Under the pieces are notes generated by a model. That model had not been told where the DNA came from and ran no database searches. It was given only the letters and a program-made list of their open reading frames with translations. The translations under genes were made by a program, and so were the position numbers. A DNA stretch of 11,035 bases from CAZZKF01 sp964654995. GTDB taxonomy: Bacteria > Pseudomonadota > Alphaproteobacteria > CAZZKF01. The stretch covers positions 1-11,035 of the forward strand of contig CAZZKF010000079.1 in the NCBI GenBank assembly GCA_964654995.1, written 5' to 3'. Of this stretch, positions 1 to 6,673 are shown in pieces (positions within the stretch are counted from its first letter, which is position 1; each line of letters begins with the position of its first letter).

Positions 1-257
1 GCCCGGCTCAGATGATCCTGGCTCCACACCGGCTCCCAGGGGACAAGAAAGTCGCGTGACTGACGGCGAAGCGCCACCCAGGCCCGCCAGTCGCCGAGTC
101 GCGGCGGGCGCAGAAGGACCCGCCCGCCGGTCAATACCGGGCCGACGCCGGCCCGTGCCAGACGCAGCCGCCAGCGGTTTCCGGTCCGCGCCTCCGGATC
201 GGTCCGCGCTTGCTGCCGACCGGCAGCATCAGTGAAATCGGCCTGCGATCCGCTCAT
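1..257 (-). CDS. GNAT-family N-acetyltransferase (RimJ-like), N-terminal part only
   Basis: The 5' part of a gene that runs off the left edge; about 85 codons are visible. The reading frame has no stop from an ATG at 257. From about residue 46 it reads LTGGRVLLRPPRLGDW, then SRDFLVPWEPVW. This resembles the N-terminus of RimJ-type acetyltransferases, where the R-x-R/L-R-P-x-x-x-D-W strand opens the fold and a W-E-P-x-W element follows. These enzymes transfer acetyl from acetyl-CoA to a protein N-terminus or small amine; the substrate cannot be told here. The acetyl-CoA-binding motif lies beyond the edge. The proposed ATG overlaps the end of the M16 gene by 29 nt and has a GGAG four bases upstream. 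The N-terminal 45 residues are rich in Arg, Gln and Asp and unlike the family, so the true start may be further inside, for example at a TTG near 119. An ATG at 229 that overlaps the M16 stop is in the wrong frame and soon meets a stop. Confidence 0.7.
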   Translation of the reverse strand, partial: MSGSQADFTDAAGRQQARTDPEARTGNRWRLRLARAGVGPVLTGGRVLLRPPRLGDWRAWVALRRQSRDFLVPWEPVWSQDHLSR

Positions 258-1488
258 AAGGCTCCAAGGCCCCGATCGGCCCGACCGCCGCAACCGTCGG
301 CGGCCCGGCGGCAATGATCCGCTCGCCGACCCGGCGCACGGCCGCCACATCCACCGCATCGACATGGCCGACCAGCTCGTCGATGGGGATGACCCGGCCG
401 AAGACCAGAAGCTGGCGGGCGATCTGTTCGGCCCGCGCAGTCGAGCTTTCCAGCGACATCATCAGACCGGCCTTGAGCTGCGCCCGGGCGCGCGCGACCT
501 CGGCGTCGTCGACGTCGTCCAGCATGCCGGCCATCTCGCCGGAAATCACCGGGATCAGCTCGCCGATCTGCTCCGGGCCGGTGCCGGCATAGACCCCGAA
601 CAGGCCGCTGTCGGTATAGGACGAGCTGAACGCATAGACCGAATAGGCGAGCCCGCGGCGCTCGCGGACCTCCTGGAACAGGCGCGACGACATGCCGCCG
701 CCGAGCACCGTCGTGAACACCTGAAAGGCGTAGTAATCGGGATCGTCGAAAGCAACGCCGTTGAAGCCCAGGGTCAGGTGGATCTGCTCGAGCTCGCGCG
801 GCTCGTTTTCCTCGCCGCCGACATAGCGCGCGGCATCACACGGCTGGCATGGGCCGTCCGCCAGACCGGCAAAGGCGTCCTCGGCCAGCGCCACAAGCTG
901 CGCATGATCGACCCGGCCGGCCGCCGCCAGCACCATCCCCGGCGCCCGATAGTGCTCGGCCATATAGCTTGAGAGCGCCGTGCGATCGAAGCTGCGGACA
1001 TGCTCGACAGTGCCGAGGATCGAACGCCCCATCGGCTGATCGCGAAAGGCGGCCGCCTGCAGATGATCGAAGACGATGTCGTCGGGGGTATCGTTGGCCT
1101 CGCCGATTTCCTGAATGATGACCTCGCGCTCACGCCCCAGCTCAGCCTCGTCGAACACCGAGTTCTGCAGGATATCGGCAAGGATATCGACGGCCAGCGC
1201 CAGATCGTCTTTCAGCACGCGGGCGTAATAGGCGGTCTGTTCGCGCGAGGTATAGGCGTTGAGCTGGCCGCCGACGCGCTCGATCTCCTCGGCGATCTGG
1301 CGCGCCGTGCGCCGCTCGGTACCCTTGAACGCCATGTGCTCGAGCATGTGCGAAATGCCGTTGACCTCGGGGCGTTCGGCGCGCGCCCCGACCCCCACCC
1401 AGACGCCGACCGCGGTGGTCTCCAGGTGCGGCATGTCGTCGGTGACGACCCGAAGGCCGTTCCTCAGCGTGCTGACTTCGACGTTCAT
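229..1488 (-). CDS. M16-family zinc peptidase (mitochondrial processing peptidase-like)
   Basis: A 419-residue single-subunit-size M16B metallopeptidase, normal length for bacterial relatives of the mitochondrial processing peptidase beta subunit. The inverted zinc motif HxxEH is at H47-M-L-E50-H51. The distal zinc ligand is E127 in REVIIQEI, 76 residues after H51, as expected. A glycine-rich loop (GGGMSSRLFQ, about 262-272) and RGLAYS (about 278-283) mark the C-terminal substrate-holding half. All catalytic residues are present, so it should be active. There is no signal peptide, so it is probably cytoplasmic. The natural substrate in bacteria is not well defined; peptide clearance is the usual guess. 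The ATG start overlaps the thrC stop as ATGA, which points to translational coupling. The downstream GNAT gene may overlap its 3' end. Confidence 0.93.
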   Translation of the reverse strand: MNVEVSTLRNGLRVVTDDMPHLETTAVGVWVGVGARAERPEVNGISHMLEHMAFKGTERRTARQIAEEIERVGGQLNAYTSREQTAYYARVLKDDLALAVDILADILQNSVFDEAELGREREVIIQEIGEANDTPDDIVFDHLQAAAFRDQPMGRSILGTVEHVRSFDRTALSSYMAEHYRAPGMVLAAAGRVDHAQLVALAEDAFAGLADGPCQPCDAARYVGGEENEPRELEQIHLTLGFNGVAFDDPDYYAFQVFTTVLGGGMSSRLFQEVRERRGLAYSVYAFSSSYTDSGLFGVYAGTGPEQIGELIPVISGEMAGMLDDVDDAEVARARAQLKAGLMMSLESSTARAEQIARQLLVFGRVIPIDELVGHVDAVDVAAVRRVGERIIAAGPPTVAAVGPIGALEPYERIAGRFH

Positions 1489-2924
1489 CGGTTGATCTGC
1501 ACCTCGTGGTCCGGGCCGGGCGAGATGCCTCCGGCGCCGGCCTCTTCCATAATATAGCGACGTACCGCATCGAAATCATTGGCCAGGGTTTGACAGCGCT
1601 CGGGCCGGGCGAGAAGGTCGGCCAGGCGTGGCGGCAGGTCCGGCCGTCTCCCCGTCGCCCGCTCGACGGCGTGACCGAACTTGGCCGGATGGGCAGTCGC
1701 CAGAGTAATGAGCGGCACCTCGGGATCGGCGCGCAGGGCCAAACCGGCCGCCCGCCCGACCGCCGTGTGGGGATCGATCAGCACGCCGCATTGCTCGTAC
1801 GTACGAGCGATCATCGCTATCGTTTCGTCCTCATCGACGCGGCGCGATGAAAACAGCATGCGCGCCCGCCCGAGAGCCACTTCAGAGAGCGTAAAGGCAC
1901 CCTCGCGCTTCAGGTCGGCCATCAGGGCGGCGACCTGGGCGCCATCGCGATCGTAAAGGTCGAACAGCAGGCGCTCGAAATTGCTGGACACCTGAATGTC
2001 CATGCTCGGGCTCAAGGTCGGCTGCACGTCACCGAGGCGATAAACGCCGGTCTTGAGCGCCCGGTCGAGAATGTCGTTGCGGTTGGTGGCCACGATCAGC
2101 CCGGCCAGCGGCAGCCCCATGCGCGCCGCGACATAGCCGGCAAAGACGTCGCCGAAGTTGCCGGTCGGCACCGAGAACAGCACCCGGTGCGCCGGCGCGC
2201 CGAGCTTCACCGCGGCAAAGAAGTAATAGACCACCTGGGCCATGATCCGCGCCCAGTTGATCGAATTGACCGCCGCCGGATGCAGCCGGGCGCGCACATC
2301 GGCATCGGCGAACAGCGCCTTGACCAGCGCCTGGCAGTCATCGAAGGTACCGTCGATCGCGATGTTGCGGACATTGGCGGCCATGACCGTGGTCATCTGG
2401 CGGCGCTGCACCTCGGAGACCCGGCCCGCCGGGTGGAGCATGAAGATCATCATGCGGTCGCGGTCGCGGCAGGCCTCGATGGCGGCCGAGCCGGTATCGC
2501 CCGAGGTCGCGCCGATCACCGTGATGCGGGCGTCGCGCTTGGCCAAAATATGATCGAACAGGCGGCCCAGGAACTGCAGGGCGAGGTCCTTGAACGCCAG
2601 CGTCGGGCCGTGAAACAGCTCGAGCAGCCATTCATTGTCATCAAGCCGGCGCAAAGGCGTGATGTCCGCATCATCGAAGCGCGCATATGAGTCCCGGATC
2701 ATCGCCGCCAGTTCGTCTTCACCCAGCGCGTCACCGACAAAGGGTGCGATCACCTGCACGGCCAGTGCCGGGTAATCGAGGCCGGCGAGATCGGCAATCT
2801 CGCGGTCAGAGAACCGCGGCCAGGATTCGGGCACGAAAAGGCCGCCGTCCTCGGCCATGCCGGCCAGGACCGCGTCTTCGAACGACAGGGCGGGCGCGCG
2901 CCCACGGGTGCTGATGTATTTCAC
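1485..2924 (-). CDS. thrC: threonine synthase
   Basis: A PLP enzyme that converts O-phospho-L-homoserine and water to L-threonine and phosphate, the last step of threonine synthesis, in the cytoplasm. At 479 residues it has the length of the long proteobacterial/fungal class. The N-terminus MKYISTRG followed by SFEDAVLAGMAEDGGLFVP is the family signature. The PLP lysine is K112 in HGPTLAFKDLALQFLG. A TSGDTGSAA element lies at 140-148, and the phosphate-binding loop SVPTGNFGDV at 251-260. The start codon is GTG, not ATG; it is chosen because the conserved N-terminus begins exactly there. The Shine-Dalgarno match is weak (GAGA about 10 nt upstream). It lies 79 nt after surf1 and overlaps the M16 gene by 4 nt. 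The gap contains a plausible promoter of its own. Confidence 0.97.
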   Translation of the reverse strand: MKYISTRGRAPALSFEDAVLAGMAEDGGLFVPESWPRFSDREIADLAGLDYPALAVQVIAPFVGDALGEDELAAMIRDSYARFDDADITPLRRLDDNEWLLELFHGPTLAFKDLALQFLGRLFDHILAKRDARITVIGATSGDTGSAAIEACRDRDRMMIFMLHPAGRVSEVQRRQMTTVMAANVRNIAIDGTFDDCQALVKALFADADVRARLHPAAVNSINWARIMAQVVYYFFAAVKLGAPAHRVLFSVPTGNFGDVFAGYVAARMGLPLAGLIVATNRNDILDRALKTGVYRLGDVQPTLSPSMDIQVSSNFERLLFDLYDRDGAQVAALMADLKREGAFTLSEVALGRARMLFSSRRVDEDETIAMIARTYEQCGVLIDPHTAVGRAAGLALRADPEVPLITLATAHPAKFGHAVERATGRRPDLPPRLADLLARPERCQTLANDFDAVRRYIMEEAGAGGISPGPDHEVQINR

Positions 2925-2965
2925 GCGGCTGGTCTCAAGCGCAGATCCGGGGTCTCGGGCGGCAC

Positions 2966-2994
2966 AGACTAGCGGCGCCAGTCACCGGTGACAA
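2966..2994 (-). promoter_or_regulatory. candidate sigma-70-type promoter for thrC
   Basis: On the minus strand, TTGTCA (2994-2989) is followed by a 17-nt spacer and TAGTCT (2971-2966). The -35 box matches the TTGACA consensus at 5 of 6 positions; the -10 box is weak (3 of 6). It would start thrC mRNA about 35 nt before the GTG. Found by eye only; in a GC-rich genome such matches occur by chance. Confidence 0.3.
2981..2992. repeat. 12-bp perfect palindrome between surf1 and thrC
   Basis: GTCACCGGTGAC reads the same on both strands and overlaps the -35 box of the candidate thrC promoter. It could be an operator half or chance. It has no T-run after it, so it is not an intrinsic terminator. Confidence 0.4.
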
Positions 2995-3003
2995 GATCGC
3001 CCG

Positions 3004-3738
3004 CTAACCGGCCTCGCGTTCCTCGTCCCGGGGGCTGCGGTGATAGACGACGAAGATCACCACCACGGCAATCGCCAGCAAGTACCAGGTGATCGCATAT
3101 TGCAGATGGTCGTTGCGCAGCTCCAGCCGGGTCTGGCCGCCGACCGGCAGGCCGCCGGGGTTGGGCGTCGCGTCGGCCTCGATGAACACGCCCGCCAGCG
3201 GTACACCGACAACCTGCGCGATGGCGTCAATGTCGGGGGTGAACCAGACATTGGTCTGCATGTTGTTGTCGGGCGCGAACCACGGCTTGGGCCAGGGCTT
3301 GCGCACCACGCCGGTCACCGTGACGACGCCGTCGATCTGGCCGGCGGCCCGCTTTTGCGGCTCCTTGGCCGACGCCGGCACCCAGCCGCGGTTGACCAGC
3401 ACCGCCGTACCAGAGTCGCGAACCAGCGGCGTGAAGATGTCATAGCCGAGCTGATTGCCGGGCTTGCGCGCCAGCAAATGGATTTCGCGGTCATGGAGAA
3501 ACCGGCCGGTCACCCGGACCCGGCGGAAGACCCATTCGTCGGGATCGATGGCGGTCGCCGGCAGCGGCACCGGATCGGCATGCACACGGGTCTCGATGGT
3601 TTCGATCAGGCGGGTCTTCCAGACCAGGCGTTGCAGCTGCCAGGTGCCGAGCCCGAACAGCAGCACGAAGGCCAGCGCGGTGATCGCGACGGGCCCTGCA
3701 CGAGGGCGGAAGTCGGGCCCCAGAATTTTTTCCAGCAT
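3004..3738 (-). CDS. surf1: Surf1-family cytochrome c oxidase assembly protein
   Basis: A 244-residue inner-membrane protein with the SURF1 layout: one N-terminal transmembrane helix (about 15-34) ending in GTWQLQR, a periplasmic domain, and one C-terminal helix (about 215-233). NRGWVP (116-121), the hallmark of the domain, and the HLQYAITWYLLA stretch before the last helix are both present. Surf1 helps insert heme a/a3 into subunit I of aa3-type oxidases; bacterial Surf1 proteins are reported to bind heme A. The reading frame is open far upstream of 3738, but the family N-terminus MLEKILGPDF begins at the ATG at 3738. Upstream residues are only the shadow of the DUF983 gene in another frame. 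It starts 5 nt after the DUF983 stop, so the two are probably coupled. Confidence 0.93.
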   Translation of the reverse strand: MLEKILGPDFRPRAGPVAITALAFVLLFGLGTWQLQRLVWKTRLIETIETRVHADPVPLPATAIDPDEWVFRRVRVTGRFLHDREIHLLARKPGNQLGYDIFTPLVRDSGTAVLVNRGWVPASAKEPQKRAAGQIDGVVTVTGVVRKPWPKPWFAPDNNMQTNVWFTPDIDAIAQVVGVPLAGVFIEADATPNPGGLPVGGQTRLELRNDHLQYAITWYLLAIAVVVIFVVYHRSPRDEEREAG

Positions 3739-3743
3739 TGGCT

Positions 3744-4124
3744 TCAGGTCTCGTTCCCGGGCGCACGCCCAAGCGCCAGATGGCGGTACTGAAGAGCGAT
3801 GAAGGTGGCCTTGAGCGGGCGCAGCAGACCCAGGGAGCCGCCCAGAATCGCCGGAATCCACAGTACCAGATGAAGCCAGTAAGGGGGATGGAAAAGGATC
3901 TCGGTGACCAGCGCCGCGCCAACCACCAGAAAGCCGACGATCAGGATGATGAACACCGCCGGCCCGTCGCCGGAATCGACCTGCGAGAAGTCGAGGCCGC
4001 AGACCGCGCAGCGCGGCGCCACGGTCAGATAGCCGGCGAACAGCCGCCCCCGGCCGCATCGCGGACAGCGCCCCCGCAGCCCCGCAGACAGAAACGATGG
4101 CGGACCTGGCTGCGCCCCGTCCAT
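3744..4124 (-). CDS. DUF983 family zinc-ribbon membrane protein
   Basis: A 126-residue protein with a cytoplasmic-type zinc ribbon followed by two transmembrane helices. The cysteines are C20-P-R-C23-G and C39-A-V-C42-G-L-D, two CxxC knuckles set 15 residues apart, as in DUF983 proteins. The helices are about 56-78 and 82-104. The family is common in alphaproteobacterial oxidase operons between ctaE and surf1, which suggests a role in oxidase biogenesis, but no biochemical function is established that I can name. The gap after ctaE is 6 nt and to surf1 5 nt, so it is firmly inside the operon. The Shine-Dalgarno is weak. The start at 4124 places a short polar N-terminus before the first knuckle, which is normal. 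Confidence 0.9.
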   Translation of the reverse strand: MDGAQPGPPSFLSAGLRGRCPRCGRGRLFAGYLTVAPRCAVCGLDFSQVDSGDGPAVFIILIVGFLVVGAALVTEILFHPPYWLHLVLWIPAILGGSLGLLRPLKATFIALQYRHLALGRAPGNET

Positions 4125-4130
4125 GGCGGC

Positions 4131-4946
4131 CTAGCCGGCCCCCCACCAGTAGATGAAGGAAAACAGGAACAGCCAGACGACATCGACGAAATGCCAGTAC
4201 CAGGCCGCCGCCTCGAGGCCGAAATGCTGCTGCGGCGTGAAATGGCCCCGGTAGGCCCGGATCAGGCAGACGGTCAGGAAAATCGTGCCGATGATCACAT
4301 GGGCGCCGTGAAAGCCGGTGGCCATGAAGAAGGTGGAGCCATAGATCTGGCCGGCGAAGCTGAAAGCGGCATGCTGGTATTCATAGGCCTGAATGGCGGT
4401 AAAGGTGGCCCCCAGGGCGACGGTGCAGATCAGCCCCAGCTTCAGCCCCTTGCGATCGTTGTTCAACAGCGCGTGATGGGCCCAGGTCACCGTGGTGCCC
4501 GAGGTCAGCAGAATGAGCGTATTCAGGAACGGCAGATGCCAGGGGTCAAACGTCTCGATGCCCTGCGGCGGCCAGGTGCCGCCGATCACCTCCGATGGCA
4601 TCAGCGCGGCATTGAAATAGGCCCAGAACCAGGCGACGAAGAACATCACCTCCGAGGTAATGAACAGCGCCATGCCATAGCGCAGCCCCAGTTGCACGAT
4701 CGGCGTGTGGTAGATGGTGGATTCGCGGACCACGTCGCGCCACCACACGTACATCGTGTACAACACCATGATCCCGCCCAGCGCGAACACCCACGGCCCC
4801 GCCGAATCCATGAAATCATTGTAGTCCTGGTGCATGAACATGATGAAGCCGATGGCCAGGGTGAAGGCGCTGATGGCCCCGAAGATCGGCCACGGGCTGG
4901 GATCGACGAGATGGTATTCATGTTCTCGGGCATGGGTGTTGGCCAT
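4131..4946 (-). CDS. ctaE: cytochrome c oxidase subunit III
   Basis: A 271-residue, seven-helix integral membrane subunit of the aa3-type oxidase. Subunit III has no metal centres; it stabilises subunit I and helps proton uptake into the D channel. Family marks include the conserved glutamate E99 in FITSEVMFF, the FHGAHVIIG element (212-220), and WYWHFVDVVWLFLF (249-262) at the C-terminus. The open frame extends to an ATG at 5048, but that extension overlaps ctaG and is not family-like. The ATG at 4946 begins MANTHAREHEYHLVDPSPWP, the usual N-terminus, and has AGGGGA 8 nt upstream. It follows ctaG with a 37-nt gap. Confidence 0.97.
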   Translation of the reverse strand: MANTHAREHEYHLVDPSPWPIFGAISAFTLAIGFIMFMHQDYNDFMDSAGPWVFALGGIMVLYTMYVWWRDVVRESTIYHTPIVQLGLRYGMALFITSEVMFFVAWFWAYFNAALMPSEVIGGTWPPQGIETFDPWHLPFLNTLILLTSGTTVTWAHHALLNNDRKGLKLGLICTVALGATFTAIQAYEYQHAAFSFAGQIYGSTFFMATGFHGAHVIIGTIFLTVCLIRAYRGHFTPQQHFGLEAAAWYWHFVDVVWLFLFSFIYWWGAG

Positions 4947-4954
4947 GGTGTTTA

Positions 4955-4960
4955 TCCCCT
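4955..4960 (-). promoter_or_regulatory. Shine-Dalgarno deciding the ctaE start
   Basis: AGGGGA on the minus strand (4960-4955), 8 nt before the ATG at 4946. It supports this start over the in-frame ATG at 5048, which would lie inside ctaG. Confidence 0.75.
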
Positions 4961-4983
4961 GAACTGCAAGCTGAGCGATGAAG

Positions 4984-5589
4984 TCATTGCGCCGCAATCG
5001 CTGCGCCGGCATCGGCCGTCCGGCGCGATTCCTGGCTGTCGCGAGCACGATAGAACGTGTAGGACAAGGTGATCGTCTTCACATCGTCGAGGTAGGGATC
5101 GTCCATGATCTCGGGATCGACGAAGAAGGATACCGGCATCTCCGCGCTCTCGCCGGGCGCCAGCGTCTGCTCGGTAAAGCAGAAGCATTCGATCTTGGTG
5201 AAGTAAAGGCCGGCCTTTTGCGGCGTCACGTTGAACACGGCGGTGCCGGTGATGGTCTCGGAGCCGACGTTCTCGGCCCGGAAAAAGGCCAGCGTCTCTT
5301 CGCCGACCCGCACCGTCAGGGCCTTCTGCATCGGCTTGAAGCGCCACGGCAGGTCTGCGGCAATATCGGAGTTGAAGCGAATGGTCATCATCCGCTCGAT
5401 CGGCTTCGCATCCTCGGCCGGGGCCTCGGCCACCTGGGTGGTGCCGCCATAGCCGGTGACCTGACAGAACAGGCGGTAGAGCGGCACCGACGCGGCGACC
5501 AGCGCGATCATGCCGAGCAGGACGCCGAGGAGCGGCAGAACCACCTTGCGGTGCTGCCCCCTGGCAGGCGTTGACGGCTCGATCGACAT
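4984..5589 (-). CDS. ctaG: cytochrome c oxidase assembly protein CtaG (Cox11 type)
   Basis: A 201-residue copper chaperone that delivers copper to the CuB site of subunit I. It has one N-terminal transmembrane anchor (about 16-38) and a periplasmic immunoglobulin-like domain. The copper-binding motif is C135-F-C137-F in KIECFCFTEQ. A third conserved cysteine, C42, follows the anchor (LFCQVTGYGG). This is the Cox11 family, not the unrelated CtaG of Bacillus. The C-terminal domain ends with the conserved TITLSYTFYRA. The start codon directly abuts the stop of the 40-residue gene upstream (TAGATG), and its Shine-Dalgarno lies within that gene, so translation is probably coupled. Confidence 0.96.
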   Translation of the reverse strand: MSIEPSTPARGQHRKVVLPLLGVLLGMIALVAASVPLYRLFCQVTGYGGTTQVAEAPAEDAKPIERMMTIRFNSDIAADLPWRFKPMQKALTVRVGEETLAFFRAENVGSETITGTAVFNVTPQKAGLYFTKIECFCFTEQTLAPGESAEMPVSFFVDPEIMDDPYLDDVKTITLSYTFYRARDSQESRRTADAGAAIAAQ

Positions 5590-5712
5590 CTATTGCGTCT
5601 CCCCCATCTTGACGATGGTAATCACGTAAAACAGCACCACCAGCAAGAACAGCACCACGGCCAGAACCAGGTTCCGGGCACGCCGCTCCTTGTGCCGGTC
5701 GCCGGGCGGCAT
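5590..5712 (-). CDS. 40-residue single-span membrane protein, CoxF type
   Basis: A short gene of 40 codons plus stop, found between ctaB and ctaG. It opens MPPGDRHKERRARN, a basic N-terminus, then one hydrophobic helix (about 15-34), then VKMGETQ. The basic-inside rule puts the N-terminus in the cytoplasm. Small proteins of this form, with an R-rich head and a FYV-T-I-V-K motif at the helix end, occupy the same place in many alphaproteobacterial oxidase operons and are annotated CoxF or hypothetical. They resemble a single-helix assembly or accessory factor, but the role is not established. Spacing is tight: 2 nt after the ctaB stop, and its TAG directly touches the ctaG ATG. The close packing and the family resemblance make it a real gene despite its size. 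An alternative view is a leader that sets ctaG translation. Confidence 0.82.
   Translation of the reverse strand: MPPGDRHKERRARNLVLAVVLFLLVVLFYVITIVKMGETQ
5599..5605 (-). promoter_or_regulatory. Shine-Dalgarno of ctaG inside the preceding small gene
   Basis: GGGGGAG on the minus strand (5605-5599), 9 nt before the ctaG ATG. It is formed by the final codons of the 40-residue gene, so ribosomes finishing that gene sit on the ctaG initiation site. Confidence 0.7.
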
Positions 5713-5714
5713 CG

Positions 5715-6638
5715 TCAGAGCAGCGCCCGCACGCCGTGCTCGATCAGCAGCGCGGCGAAGATGCCAAACAGAAACAGGATCGAAAACCCGAACAGGCGTC
5801 GCGCCGCCCGGTCGCTTTTTTCCCGCCAGACACGCACGGCGCCGAGCAGAAACAGACCACTCAGGCCCGCCGCCACCACGCCATAGCCGAGCCCGGCGAA
5901 GCCAAGCAGCCAGGGCGCCAATGTCGCCGGCACCAGCAGCAGGCTGTAGATCAGCATCTGACGCCGGGTCTCATCGGCACCGGCGATCACCGGCAGCATC
6001 GGGATCCCGGCGTTGCGGTAATCGCCCGAGCGATACAGCGCCAGCGCCCAGAAATGCGGCGGCGTCCACAGGAAAATGATCGCGAACAGAACCAGCGGCT
6101 CGATCCCCAGGGTCCCGGTCACCGCCGACCAGGCGACCACCGGCGGCAGCGCCCCGGCGGCGCCGCCGATGACAATGTTCTGGGGCGTGCGCCGCTTCAG
6201 CCACATGGTGTAGACGAAGACGTAGAAGGCGATGGTGAACGCCAGCAAGCCGGCCGCCACCAGATTGACTGCCAGCCCCATCAGCAGGACAGACGCCACC
6301 GACAGCGTCGCGCCAAACCCCAGCGCCTCGCCGGGTTCGATGCGGCCGCGCGGAATCGGCCGGTCGCAGGTGCGGATCATCACCGCGTCGATGTCGGCGT
6401 CATACCACATGTTGAGCGCCCCCGAGGCGCCGGCGCCCACGGCAATGCACAACAGCGCGGTCAGCCCGATCACCGGGTGAATGCTGCCCGGCGCGACCAC
6501 CATGCCGACGAGGCCGGTGAATATCACCAGCGACATGACCCGCGGCTTCAAAAGCGCCAGATAGTCGCCGACGCCGGCCTCGCCCGTCGGTGGCGCGGAC
6601 GGTTGCGTCTGATCTGCGATATGCGCGGTATCGGCCAT
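5715..6638 (-). CDS. ctaB: protoheme IX farnesyltransferase (heme O synthase)
   Basis: A 307-residue UbiA-superfamily prenyltransferase, equal to mitochondrial Cox10. It adds the farnesyl group of farnesyl diphosphate to the 2-vinyl of heme B, giving heme O, which CtaA then oxidises to heme A. The first aspartate-rich motif is N76-M-W-Y-D80-A-D-I-D84, followed by the RTCDRPIPRGRI loop (89-100). A second conserved loop contains YTMWLKRRTPQN and the GGAAGALPPVVAW helix; a third has DYRNAGIPMLPV. About eight or nine transmembrane helices are visible. The first 25 residues are polar and variable, as usual. It starts 35 nt after the ctaD stop. The best Shine-Dalgarno (GGAG) is rather far, about 14 nt from the ATG. 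No ctaA is in the window. Confidence 0.96.
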   Translation of the reverse strand: MADTAHIADQTQPSAPPTGEAGVGDYLALLKPRVMSLVIFTGLVGMVVAPGSIHPVIGLTALLCIAVGAGASGALNMWYDADIDAVMIRTCDRPIPRGRIEPGEALGFGATLSVASVLLMGLAVNLVAAGLLAFTIAFYVFVYTMWLKRRTPQNIVIGGAAGALPPVVAWSAVTGTLGIEPLVLFAIIFLWTPPHFWALALYRSGDYRNAGIPMLPVIAGADETRRQMLIYSLLLVPATLAPWLLGFAGLGYGVVAAGLSGLFLLGAVRVWREKSDRAARRLFGFSILFLFGIFAALLIEHGVRALL

Positions 6639-6673
6639 TGTTTATGCCAAAGCTCCGGTCCCCCTGTCGCCGC

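Noticed and set aside
232..972. A 246-codon open frame on the plus strand opposite the M16 gene
   Set aside because: The opposite strand encodes an M16 peptidase with complete motifs; the plus-strand translation has no family features.
3739..4146. An N-terminal extension of surf1 by 136 residues, suggesting a fusion
   Set aside because: The extension lies in another frame over the DUF983 gene, whose own frame has conserved CxxC knuckles and membrane helices. Surf1 has its normal N-terminus at 3738.
3738..5072. A 444-codon open frame on the plus strand across DUF983, ctaE and part of ctaG
   Set aside because: Antisense to three well-supported genes, low-complexity composition and no family resemblance.
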